From NCBI GenBank assembly GCA_000727475.1, contig KL647297.1, positions 3,533,582 to 3,597,581 of the forward strand: a stretch of 64,000 bases of DNA, read 5' to 3'. This stretch comes from Sarcocystis neurona (Eukaryota > Apicomplexa > Conoidasida > Eucoccidiorida > Sarcocystidae). Positions 14,801-26,021 of the stretch are shown here, in pieces. The notes beneath the pieces are model-generated. The model was not told the origin of the DNA. It searched no databases and worked only from the letters and a program-made list of their open reading frames with translations. The position numbers and the translations under genes were made by a program. The first letter of the stretch is position 1. Each line of letters starts with the position of its first letter.

Positions 14801-17800
14801 GCCGCTTCGAAGCTCCCCTTCTGCGGCTGGGCTGCCGGTGCGGTTTCTTCTTCAAAGCTGCACTGCTGCAGATAGTGATGTGCTTCCGCTGCTGCCGCGC
14901 ATGACCTTCTTCTGGGCACAGCTGGTGCCGCACTGGTTCGCTGTTTGTTGAAGCCGCTCCTGCCCCGTCTTGCATTGCGCCCCTGCTGCTGTTGTGGGGC
15001 GGAACAACAAGCATGCAGTTGCTTTGGGACGAACAGCGTAGTGCGTCTTCGACCCACGGTGACATCTGCCACCCCACGGTGGCCACCCACATCAAGACTT
15101 TGATGTAATTCATGTTTGGTAGATAAAGCGAAAAGGACGGGAGATAGAGAGACAGAGGAAAAGAGAGACAGAGAAAGCGGAATAGCAAGACAAAAGTCGA
15201 AAGAGTTTCTCCCGTCCTTGCGATCCGAGAAGCAGCAGCCACACGGATATAAGGACTTGAAACGCAGCCGACCCGTCTGCTGCTCCCCTGCATCTCTCCT
15301 GCAGCCCACTGCAGCGTTCTTTGAGAATTGTTCTTGTCTTAACGCAGAGATGCCCGTCAACATTGTCCATGTGTCAGCAGATCGATATATAGTCGGATAT
15401 CCGCGCAGACACTCGCGTCCAAGTGGACTATAAAATAGATCACTGCCCCTGTCTATATGTGTATATGTGTATAAGAAAGGTGAGGCAGGAACTGCTTATG
15501 TAAAAACAGGTACGCGCGTGTAGGAGGGCAGGTCTCTGGCAGCTACACATCCAAGTGGGCGTTTACATACGCGTGTGTGTGTGTGTGTGTGCTCATAGAG
15601 GGAGAGACGCAGTGATACGTAGGGGTATGTAGAAGTGTAGGTGAACGTCTTTGTGCTGTTGCAGCGTGGGGCGCACGTAGCTAGTGTGGAGATGGCTGCT
15701 GCTGGTGCTGCGAGGGCTCGCGGCTGAGAGCTCGGCTGAAACAGTAGTATGTATGCGCGAGTGCCTCTGCAGCAGCCTAGAACCGCGCTGCTTTCTGTTG
15801 CAGCTATCCGCTGCAAGTCGCCGTTTGTTATAGCTCTCTCTCATTTTCTCCGTCTGTAGCAGAACACCGTGCAGAATACCTGGAACTCTCGAGGCAGCCC
15901 GCAGCCACATGTTTGCCCCAGATTCTCTTGTTGCTGGTGCCACCGGGGGCTGCTGGTTGATTCTGCTGCGACTGCTTGCTGTAGCCGGTGCGGCTGCACA
16001 CGACTGCTGTTGCCCTGCGTGCCAGTGCGAGGTGCCCCTCGGCGACTGCTGCTTGTTTTCGCCCGTGATGCTGCGCACTACTGCTGCTGCAGACACGACT
16101 GCTGCTGCCAACACTGCTGCCGCTGCACCGCCTGCGTTTGCTGCTTGCTGTTGCTGCTGCTTCTAGACGAAACGAGGAGCTCCATTTTCGGAGTGCGCCC
16201 CCATGCTTTACGACATCTCAGGCATTTCCTCTTGGTGAGCTGCAGCCTGGCGGAAGTGCTTTCACAGCTAGCTGCCCTCATCTCCCTGGCGTATGTGTGT
16301 CCCGCTTGCGCGTTGATATGTGAACATATACGTGTGCGGCCCTATTCATGTGTGGCAGCCAGACACTCTGCTGCTCCTCTCTCCGCGTTAGCCGGGGACA
16401 GTGGGGCTGGATGTTTCGAGCGGGAAGGCAGACCTCCTCGTGCCTCTCCAGCTGCGCGCGTGTGGCTGTCACGTGCATGCTCATCACGTTGCGTGATGGA
16501 ACTTGGATTTTCTGACTTCTCGCCCAGCTTGCAGAAATTGCTGCTTGCGTGGAGCAGGTGTTCCTCTTTGCCGGCGGCCCGAACAGACTGCTAGATCTAT
16601 GCAGCAGATAGTCACGTTAATACTTCTTCCTCATCCTCCCTGCATGCGCGCTGCACGTGTCAGTTTTTGCTTGGCTCTCTCCTGACTGAGATGACCTGCC
16701 GGCTCTGCGTTTGCTGCTGCTGTCATCCCCAAACCTGTGTCACTCGTGCTGCCGTTGCACTTCCTCCTGCTGTCTGTTCGCTGCTGCTGTCAGTGCTGCT
16801 CCTCTGACTTTTGTCTGCGGGTGTCTTGCATACACTGCCCCGAGCCTGCTGCTGCATGCAAGTCAGCTGCCACCCACCTGGTGGTAGCAGCGGCGACGTG
16901 GATCTTTCCTGAAAAACGGTGCTGGACTCCCCAGCCACATACGAGGACGTGTGTGCGACGCGCGTACACCCTCCATCAATATATATACACATATATATAT
17001 GTATATATTGTATATGTATACGTGTGCAATTCTTTGGATGGTTACGGTAGGACGTGATAGTTTGTAGAGAGAATACGTATTTCGGGAAATGCTCACCTTC
17101 CCTATGTGTAAATCACAAGAGATCCAAGTTCTTTTACGTGCGGGTTGGAGCACACATGTGTATGTGTTGGAGTTCTCAACAGTAGCTGCTGTTGGAGGAG
17201 CCGACAGACATTACTGAACACCTATTACGCTCTTTCTGGGGTTTAGGTGCTGTTGCTAGACGTCTTGCGCTGCCGCTGCGACAATATCTCTACAAATGCG
17301 CACCCGCTGAGTTCATGTAACGGAGATCCTGATGCAGCGGATCAGTCTGTCGCGGACGCTGCTGTCAGTGCGATCCTGTTGCTGTTGCTGCATTGCGCTC
17401 GCTGCCTTGCTGCGTTGTCTTGCTTTCCATCTGTTTGTGTTGCTGCTGGTGCTCCGTTCTCTTCTGTATGTTTGTGTTGCTGCAGCTGCTGCGTGTGCCT
17501 CGTCTTCTGTGTGTTCGTGTTGTTGCCGCTGACCTGTTGTCTTCTGTGTGTTTGTGTTGCTGCTCCTGCTGCGTCCTCTTCGATATTTTTGTTTGCTGCG
17601 GCTGCTCTGCTGTTGTGTGTGTTGCTGTTGCTGGTGCGTTCTCTTCTGTCTGTTTGTGTCGCTGGAGCTGCTGCTGCCTTGTCTTCTGTGTGCTCGTTTT
17701 GCTACTGCTGCTGCTGCTGCCATGTCTTCTGTGTGTTTGTTTTGCAGCTGCTGCTGCGTTGTGTTCGTCCTGCTGCTACTGTTGCCTGTCGCTGCGCTGC

Positions 17801-18234
17801 GACTACTCTTGCTGTATTTTTGCGGGAACCGCCATGCCGTTGTTGCATCCGGTGCTGCTGCGTCTCCATGCACCGCATTCGCTGCTGCTGCTGCTTTGTT
17901 GTTTTTTGTTGTTGTTGCACTGCTGTCGCTGCTCCTGTTGGGGCGGGCTTCCTGCTGTAGCGGCACTGCGGCTGCTGCTGCTGTTGCGGCATGTTCTCGC
18001 TGTCGCCGTAGTGTCATCGCTGCTATTGCTGCGTCTTACCATTTTTACTGCACTACGGAGCTGGTGCGAGTGCTGCGTCTTGTTGCTGGGCAATTGCTGT
18101 GCAGGAAAAAAATTCACGCAGGCTTACTTCGCATGTACGAAGGAGAAGTGTTGAACAAATTCCCCATAGCGCAGCACTTCCTCTTCGGGCGCTACTTTCC
18201 CCTGAATTTGCTCGATGCCTCCGGCTCCACCTGA
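5815..18234 (+). CDS. PTPA: PTPA, serine/threonine phosphatase 2A activator (six exons)
   Basis: PTPA-family proteins are prolyl isomerase-like activators that load or reactivate the PP2A catalytic subunit in cytosol and nucleus. Six exons join in phase: 5815-7083, 9322-10202, 12314-12464, 14182-14256, 16167-16234, 18105-18234, giving 857 residues; the usual family length is about 320-400. Family blocks occur in order: [12 protein letters not shown] and [14 protein letters not shown] (from about residue 173), [16 protein letters not shown] (about 400), [11 protein letters not shown] (from 678), [18 protein letters not shown] then [19 protein letters not shown] (718-754), [15 protein letters not shown] (about 797), and [15 protein letters not shown] with QHFLFG near the end. 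The extra length is an Ala/Pro-rich N-terminus, an insert between about residues 215 and 390, and an Ala/Ser/Glu-rich insert of roughly 230 residues in exon 2. All introns are GT-AG. Intron 1 contains the assembly gap, so an extra exon there cannot be excluded, although phase and family spacing need none. Confidence 0.94.
7679..8163. other. Assembly gap (485 N)
   Basis: A run of N inside PTPA intron 1. Its right flank is a 15-base G run (8170-8184) followed by AAGGGGGAAGGGG, sequence that often stops reads. The true gap length is unknown. ORFs spanning the N run are artefacts. Confidence 0.99.
8170..8199. repeat. G-run low-complexity tract at gap edge
   Basis: Fifteen consecutive G followed by three more G blocks separated by AA or A. 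Four G blocks within about 30 bases could form a G-quadruplex on the plus strand. Confidence 0.8.
11929..12150. repeat. Imperfect tandem duplication of about 125 bp in PTPA intron 2
   Basis: The block from GTCTTTGATACG through TACGTAGGGCCTCTGTGTGTG (first copy from about 11929, second from about 12055) is repeated once with substitutions and microsatellite length changes. It sits in the intron just before the exon that starts at 12314. Confidence 0.6.
13784..13945. repeat. (CTAT)n / (CTATAT)n microsatellite in PTPA intron 3
   Basis: About 160 bases of CTAT units broken by TA steps. All frames across it give repetitive Tyr/Ile/Leu/Ser ORFs, which are not genes. Confidence 0.9.
17400..17770. 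repeat. CTG-rich minisatellite in last PTPA intron
   Basis: At least five imperfect units of roughly 50-60 bases share a core like TCTTCTGTGTGTTTGTGTTGC followed by two to six CTG triplets. It is in the intron between the exons at 16167-16234 and 18105-18234. The long Cys/Leu-rich frames here are repeat translation. Confidence 0.7.
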
Positions 18235-19028
18235 TGCACCCGTCTCGTCTTTTTGCCGTACCTTGTAGTAGCTAGGTCTTCTTGCAGCCAACGCGAGCAG
18301 CCAGTTGTAGCAGAGCTGACGTCTAGCCACATAGTTCCGTCACTTCGCCCTGCGATACTCGCGCGTGGTACCCGGTGGCCGAATAAGACGACTACGCTTC
18401 CCCCCGGCTGTGGGTGAAACAGCAGCAACAACTACACACACTTGCCAAAATTGTTGCCGTGACGCCTGCCGTAGGCCCATAAGCAAGTTCGGGCCACGCC
18501 AATATTTGTTGCTTTGTTCTGAGCGTCTGCTGCGCCCACACACGTGTAGCTCGCCGCCTGTTTTGCACCGTTGCGCGTAAGCCTTAGAATACACGTAGTT
18601 TTCGGTCGCACACTCAGATTGATCACCCTCGCGTCTGACTTTGTTGTACATGATGCAGCACGCTGTGTACGTGACAACTAGGGTACCGTTGCACGTTGCA
18701 CGTTATCGGCGTTAAAGACGCCTCGTCTTTAGAAGTAGTCTACGCGGTTGAACGCTTGTAGAGATTTGACATGGATGCATACGTAACTCCTGTTTTACAC
18801 GAACGTGTGTACACATACTTATAAAATGTAGAAACTTGCTGCAGGCAGAGATCAGGAATGGTGAACCCCAATCAGCAATAGAAAGTGAAATAAAGAGGAA
18901 GTTGAGGGGATGTGTAGATGTGCACCTAGCGAGGGAGAACGCGTGCACACACATACACCAGCAATTTCACTGCGCAGTGGAAATGTAGTGACGTTGAATG
19001 GCGAAAGTCGACGTGCAGGAATTGGTGC

Positions 19029-19460
19029 ATGGGAGAGTTAAAACTTCCGGGTGTGATACAACTGCACGTTAGGAGGAGAAAGACGAGGAAGAACGGGCGC
19101 AGGAAACTGCCTTGTAGCGTTTCTTGGTGTTGTGCGGAATCTTTGTGGGAAAAATTTGCCAAACAAGTGCACGTGGGGCATCTTGGTTGTGCGTACGCTT
19201 GTTTAGTCACATCAAGATGTGCGCTTGGACTACGTGCTTGTGAAAAATGTCATGAAGTAGCTCTGGCACAGGAAGACGAATTGAGAAATTTACTCGGGAG
19301 GGAGGAGGATACCTGCAGTTGTAATGTGGGTTTAATTACCTTCACCTGTATACACAGACCCACAGATATACGCATACCTCTATCCACCTACGCTTTTCGT
19401 ACTGGTGTAATCTCAAAATGCACAAACACGTGGGGTGAATCATCGAACGCAGATTTGTGA
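19029..19460 (+). pseudogene. Possible decayed retroelement integrase zinc-finger fragment
   Basis: A 143-codon frame contains HVGHLG (about 19170-19187) and, 18 residues later, CEKC. Ty3/gypsy integrases begin with an H-x3/4-H plus C-x2-C zinc module whose second His is usually in GH(L/F)G. The spacing fits only loosely, the first His is too close, and no DDE core follows. It is reported because a second retroelement-like fragment lies 2.5 kb downstream. It could equally be chance. Confidence 0.2.
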
Positions 19461-21759
19461 GGGAGTTTCGCCCTTTCAGCCTTTTTCAGGTGGTCTGGCG
19501 CTGTTGCAGCAGTACTCAGCAGTGCCTCAGCTGATGAGCATTTTTACTAGCAGCCGATTGGGCCGGGCATTTACTGTGGGCACAGCAGCTTGGACTGCTG
19601 TGTGAGAGCTGCCGATAATCTGCAGGCGGTTTATTTTCTCCGACGTTGTCAAACGTACCGTGTGTGCCCACGTTAGACGCTCCACGTACGTGTCTGCACT
19701 CGATTGTGGAGCACCGTGGCATTACACACGCACGGGCCGTTGTAGACAAACTTCCGCGCATTTCCACAAGAAGCACAGCATTTTGCGAAGAGAGACTATA
19801 ACGCGGATGACCATATACAAATCTAGCACACGTCCACCTGTGTGGTGGACAATTCAGCGACAGCGATGCCCAGCTGTGCTAAACAACTGTGCAGATGCCC
19901 GTCTTGATGCTCGTGTTGAAATTGTGAAAACTCGTGTCGCACACGTCCATTCTACTTCTGCGACAGCTTCACCTCCGTCAACCTGCTTCAAAACTCGGCA
20001 AGTGCTCTTTTGCACGTTACGCTTTCTATCGGCAATAGTCACTGTTGCGATGCTGCTCGATTATATCGCAAGTAGACGACACCTCTTCGCCTCCCGCGTA
20101 TTTGACATCAAGCCTTCACTACTGCGGACGTGTCGAAATGTACCGTGGCAGCGGCACCGCATTAGAGGTACTCCACATCCACAGCAGGTATGTCACAGGC
20201 AGCAGTGTTGGAAGAGCTGCACTACTTGCAAGTACGTACCAGAGTGGATTCGGGGACCCCTAGCGTGTCCGTTGTCTGTCGTACGCAGCAGTGATGTTGC
20301 AGCCACCTTCAGAACACGTGTTCAAGAGGAAGACGAAGAAATCTGTTACACACTGCAAGGCATCAGCAGGAGGCTCGACAAGCAATTAACACTTCCTGCA
20401 GCGGGTGAGGTGTCGGTAGTAGTTCTTGGCAGCGCGTGTTCGCCTATTACACGGTGAAGTTGATTTAGAAGCAGATCATACATGTACACATGTCATAAGG
20501 TGCAGCTTTGTAAACTGTTACGAAACACTACGGTATCATACGAAGCCCCCAGCCAACAAAATGCACAGCCTGATGCGTTCCTCAATCTACACACGCCAAT
20601 GCAGACCGCGAAAATGCACTCGCTCACGAATCTGTCTTGAGTTAGACGAGGTGCTGTAGAGCTTCGACCTTTCACCTCCTTCCGTACGTGGCGGTGATCT
20701 CGTATTTTGTTGACGACTCCGTGTACTAGTGCCGCACTCGAGCGTCCTGTGCATAGTTGGATTATACGCGGTCACCTGCACAGAACGATCACAAATTGCA
20801 GCGTTTTATCTCAGCCTAGACGTCGACACAGGGTGTACACTGTCCGTCTGAACGAAGCTGCCCCGCTCTTTAACTTACCGAGTTAACGCTGAGTCTGCAG
20901 AATGTGTCGCGCACAAAGAGAATGTTATCGCTGAGTCGTTAGAGCTTCGCTTTTGGCATCCGGAGTTCATCCACACCTGCTGCCGTTTGGATCGTTCTTT
21001 TCATGGTGATGCCGTACCCGCCCGCTGTCTGTAAGACTCAACACAAGTCCTTTCCCCAGTAACAGTTCACGTGGATAAACATGGTCCATCGTGGTCACCC
21101 GGGATGCCGACCACGTTAGCTTGTTACGAAACTGTCTGCAGAAAATCTTGTACGGTGACAAGCGTGAGACATACCGGGTGTGGCCGAGCTGAACGCCTGT
21201 ACGTTTCTTGCGTGATAACTCTGAAGTCTCGTGCTGCTTGGAAACGATCCAGTTGACAGGTGCACACCAGAGTGACAGAAAATGAAAGTGTCTTCCCACT
21301 CGAGGGCGGACTGTTCAAACTACGTCCCACGAACCATGTAGTTTTCACTGAAGGCTGAGACGCTTCGCGGTTCGCCGACAACAGTTGGATTTGAACACGG
21401 GATGTCTGCCAGTTTCATTTCCTCCTGCATAGGAGTTTTGTTTGTCAAGAACTCTACAGTCACTTCACACCGCAACATGTAACCGGTGTTAGTCTCTCGC
21501 ACTTCAGCTTTGAATGCACCGGCTGTCCAGGTCAGCATGGACGTACGACGGCTCACGACTCTGCACAGTTTAGGAATTCTTCAACGTGTGCTCCGATAGG
21601 AACTACACGCGGCCCGTCGCGCCGACGACGCGCATTATCGTAAATCAGGCACAATCGTCCCCTACCGTACTTTCAACCCTATACTCCATGTTAACTTATC
21701 AGAGTCCGGTACGTGAGTGAAAACTTACGTGCGACAGAGACGAACCTTCCTCCGTATTC

Positions 21760-22014
21760 GTGAATACCCGGATAGACTGGCTTAAAGTTTCATTCACACA
21801 CTTTCGCGCTATCTCATGGAGTTCAGGTGGCCCATGCGAAAAAGAAGCATGCCGACTACATTTGCGCGGCTTGCCGCGGTTCGAGGTGTGCTTGAGGACG
21901 TCACTTTGTCTCCCTCCTCCTCATCTAAAAAGACCCATTAGCTGTGGGGACCTGGAAGATGCCGCTTCCACGGACGTGCCTTTACTCATCTATGCCGAAT
22001 CATCTCAGGTGTAA
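21760..22014 (+). mobile_element. Decayed Ty3/gypsy-like RT/RNase H junction fragment
   Basis: The frame ends with LRTSLCLPPPHLKRPIS and, after a short spacer, VPLLIYAESS. In Ty3/gypsy polyproteins the RT-RNase H connection typically reads 'L+.AL..PPVL..PD' followed by 'PF.++TDAS'. Here the RNase H Asp of TDAS is replaced (AESS), and the frame stops four codons later, so the copy is dead. No LTRs, primer site or gag region could be paired with it. Known background: Eimeria genomes carry degenerate chromovirus-type LTR elements. Confidence 0.3.
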
Positions 22015-25000
22015 AACATACTTTTTTACCTGTGCACGATTCTCCACGACGCAAATGCGGTGAACCAGCTGCGCACGCGTCACTAAGCACTTGTTTCACT
22101 TTTTCTCGGTAAACGTGGCTGACCTGCGCTGCTTCTTCTGATGGAGTTGGGCACCTTCGTGCATTTGGATTTCGGTAGACAAGAAAAGCAAGTTGATTAG
22201 GCATCAAGCACTAACTGCTGCTTCTCCTGCACGACAACGAATGTGGCCCCGTCAATTTTTGACAAAGTGCTCACAAAGACGAAGGGGAGGACAGGATTTT
22301 TCCCTCAAAAAACGTCGTAAATGGGTTGCTTGCCGGCGTTCAGCTGGGACGGCTGCTATGTCTTGTACAACTAGTGTATTCGGAGAGGAATTGTGGCGCG
22401 AGCTACGCCGGAGTGATGAGTCGGAATAAAGGTGCCAAGTGCCGAATTCATAACACACGTTCCGTGTGTGAACATCAATTTTCAGGTTTCCTGCAAGTAA
22501 GTCGTCAGAAATCAGTTTACTCTTGCGTCACGTGGATGTTCACGGCCGTTCAAATACCCCAGCTACCTTTTATCAGACCACTTCATCAGACCGACAGCGT
22601 CACAACGCCTGCCGTCGACACGGCATTGAAAGAAGGCAGCCCGCACTAGCGTGGAAAAAACCACGCAAGCCCTAGGTGCTGCAGGGGATATCAGCTGTAT
22701 GCGTGCTATGCTGGAGCGCAAACACCCTTTAACAGGGAGATCCAAGTTGACGCAAGAGTGTCTCTGCGTCCGGTGCGGCCTCTGGATTTGCAGTTTGTAG
22801 CGCCTAACCCTCGGGCCTCTCATTCTCAAGACATGCAGTGTCTGGGATCTACCTGTCTAGACCTGTCAAACTAGGAGAGTTCAAAGTGACCGACCTGGTG
22901 GCTGGGCAACTCTGCTGAACACATGAGGCTGACCAAAGCAGTCCACTTGATGAGAATTTAGGGAGGAAGTGCCGGAATTATATTGCCAGTTGCTCCCGTC
23001 ACTCGCTGTAACAGTGTCCTTGCTAGAATCTGCGTGCTCGTTTCACTGCAAACAGGCCTCAATAGCTCGAAAGGTACTTCCACAAAGCCTCCACGTCACC
23101 TCCCAGTGTATGAACGTAAGTCGTTACATCCTCCCGGATGCAGGTGCATTATTCTGGCCATTTCATAACTTCACCAAGTCCACTACTGGATGAGGACTTG
23201 TCGTATGAAGCTCACGCAGGCCAGTTTGTGGGGGGGTTGTGCAAGTGGTATGACGCCCCTTTCTCAAGAAGCCACCTCGGAAGCCAGTAGAACGACAACT
23301 GCCGGCACTTCCACATCGAAGTGTACAACTGCTGCAGGGGTGAAATAGCCACAGGGTGCTGTGTGTAGTGTGCAAATGTCGTGGTCGGCAACTTGGACTT
23401 GAGACCACGCCTGAACCTACTAAGCTTCTCAAGCGAGGCTGCACTTTGCCTGCCGTTTCTTGTCAGCCGTTTCGCTGCTTTTACCAGATGCAGAGAACAC
23501 AGCACTGTGCTGTACAAACGTGTGTCATCGTATCCCGAAGACTACGAATCACCTGCTAGTGCTGGTGAATGAGGAAGAAATATACGCATTGATGGCCCAG
23601 CCGCAGCTCCCCCCGGTGCACACCTCCCCAAATACCCGATAGGTTCTCTAGTTGTGGCCGCAAGCACATACGCACCGTAACTAGCACACAAGTGCCTGAG
23701 CAACCTACGAGGCGCAAGGAATAGAACGGACAGCGCGGATGGCACGAGAAATGGCACTGCCAGTGGCAAAAGTGAATTTTGAGTCAGTGTAGTATTTAAG
23801 GTTGACCTGCAACACAGTTAAGTGTTTCGCTTGACTAAGTGTTCACAGCAGGGGGACAGGCACAGTTTCAAGCAGACACGCACCTCGTCCACATCTGATT
23901 GGAAGTTGTACAAGGCTCCTTCGCGCTTCCTGTACGCATAAACCCAGCAGCGGTTCCTCCCGGTGCATCAAGTGTACTACAGCCAGCCTCGCAAAATGTG
24001 CAAGTAAACGAGCACACGGTGGACGCAGGCACCCTTCGTATCTGGGAAGCACTTAGTACCAGTGTACGGAGGGGGACTGATGCACGTGTGTGCAAGATGG
24101 AGCACATGCACAACAACTGCCGTAAAACTCATGTCCGTGGTCGCGTGCGCTTCCGCGTATCTTCGCAATTACATAGAAATGTATGTATAACACTTATTGA
24201 TGTGCCTGCGGAGTACATACTCTATTATGAAGTGTCTTCGTAGACAGCACACGGGGCACAACAGGTCTCCGTACAGGCATTCGTATGCCCCTCTTGTGAA
24301 GTATATTTACGTGAACGCGTAGGAAAACAAGGGAAAGATATCTCTCCGGAGGCGTTCATTCTCAACAGTTTGTGCACTGGGAGGGGTGCAGCGCGCGAAC
24401 GTTGCAGTATCGAATAAAGCCTGCTGCAAGTTGTGCCCGCGCAATCGCTTGAAAGAGCTTATGAAGGCGACGTGTAGCACTCCTGCCGTCACCTACACCG
24501 GGAGTGTCTCACATGCATTCATTTGTAAACGACGTTTCTGCAGCACGGCTGGGCCTTTTGCTGCGCGGTTTGAATTTGGGCGATCCCTTCGCAGTTGGCA
24601 AATGAGAAACAGAGTAGTGCCGACAGAACATACTGAGTCAACTTCACGTGTTCTTCCAATTCCTCGGATCCATAAAAGCGAAGAAATGCGTGCACAGTAC
24701 ACACACTTTACCACGTGAACCGCACAACTCTGTATCCGTCCAACACTGCGTGCGCAAACACGCAGACTATTGTGGGACGTATACCGTAATTTTACCATAC
24801 ACATTCAAGCACAGCTGCAGTTACTAAAACTTTTTCGCTGCAGCGATGTTGGACGAAGGGATGCCGCAGAGCCAATGCGTCGCGGCCATCCCGAACTTAG
24901 CCAAGCGTCCTCGCAGTATCTTTCTTTACTTAAATGCCGTCTCGAAGAATGTTGTTGTTGTCACTACTTTCACGAAACGAGACAGGAACACCCGCTCGCC

Positions 25001-25191
25001 TCTAAGGGGCACACACATGAACCGCAGCACTCCGTCGCGGGCAGTATAACTCTCAGCTGCGTATTCCTCTCGGTGTCTCTCCCTCGTTACCGCTTGACAT
25101 TTCGCCCTGCGCTGTTCGGTGTGCCTCATCCGCGCCGATGGATGCTGCTGCTGCCGGACGTAATGCAGCAACTGTGGACACTTGCTTCTGC

Positions 25192-25237
25192 CGCTTTGAA
25201 GGACACATCCTTTCTGACGCTTTGAAGGACACATCCT
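25192..25237. repeat. 26-bp tandem duplication
   Basis: The 20-mer starting CGCTTTGAAGG occurs at 25192-25211 and again at 25218-25237, identical, with a 6-bp spacer. It lies in the repeat-poor intergenic block. Confidence 0.85.
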
Positions 25238-26021
25238 CTTCTCGGTGAAGCACGGTCGACAAACCCTCCGCCTAACAGCCGCGCACACGCGAGTTTACGT
25301 AACACGGTTTAAGCAAAGAGACCCTCTGCAGACAACCCCCGTATCAAGACACGTGAACGGTTGAAGTCATCATTTTCATGTACACACACACGTCAATGCA
25401 GAACACGCAGCACCAACACGCCGAGTGGAGATTAGTCGTCACACAATGCGGTAAATATGTATTGATCTGCCGAAGCTGTCCACGTACGCAACCACCCTAA
25501 CTTTAGCGAGGTGTCCACACCGATGTGCCGTATACACACTGCAATTACGCAGAGGGTTCAACTTCTGTCGTGCCAGTAAGTGCCTAAAAGACTCGGTCGC
25601 CATACGCTGACGAGACTCAACACAGTCTGCACGAGGACGAGTCACGTCTCAAATCCAGTGCCTGTGCACCTTAGCTCCGGTGTACGTACACCACGTGCTG
25701 AGCACGCCACAAACTCACGAGAAGATAGGCTGTGTACGAGTAGCATGTCTACTAGTGGCGGACACTGCAAGAAAAAACCTGGCTGAACAAACAGGAGAAA
25801 CAGGAGGCGGTGTAAGGCACCACACAACTAGAATTCTTTTTCCCTCTTATTTGCATGGCGGAAACAGTCGCAGAAAAAGGAGCAGAAGTCACGAAGCACC
25901 AAGACAACTTGCGCAGCAGCGGCTTTGTGCGCAGCCCCGGCTGGGGCCGGAGGCAGTCTTCTGATAGTGACTCACTCCAGCGCTAACAAAATCAGCAGCT
26001 GCGCTTCGCCCTGAGGAACGT

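Larger units (their letters stand above)
18235..26021. other. Convergent intergenic region, repeat-poor, no intact gene
   Basis: This 7.8 kb lies between the 3' ends of PTPA (plus) and the ceramide synthase (minus). From about 18.7 to 25.8 kb it lacks trinucleotide and TA microsatellites, and all reading frames are short and frequently closed. Two stretches look like decayed retroelement coding sequence (entries at 19029 and 21760). The longest plus ORF, 19660-20457, shows no motif I recognise. I see no RNA gene here. Confidence 0.5.

Noticed and set aside
17247..18154. Long Cys/Leu-rich plus ORFs (up to 253 codons)
   Set aside because: They translate the CTG minisatellite of the last PTPA intron; the only coding part is 18105-18234 in another frame.
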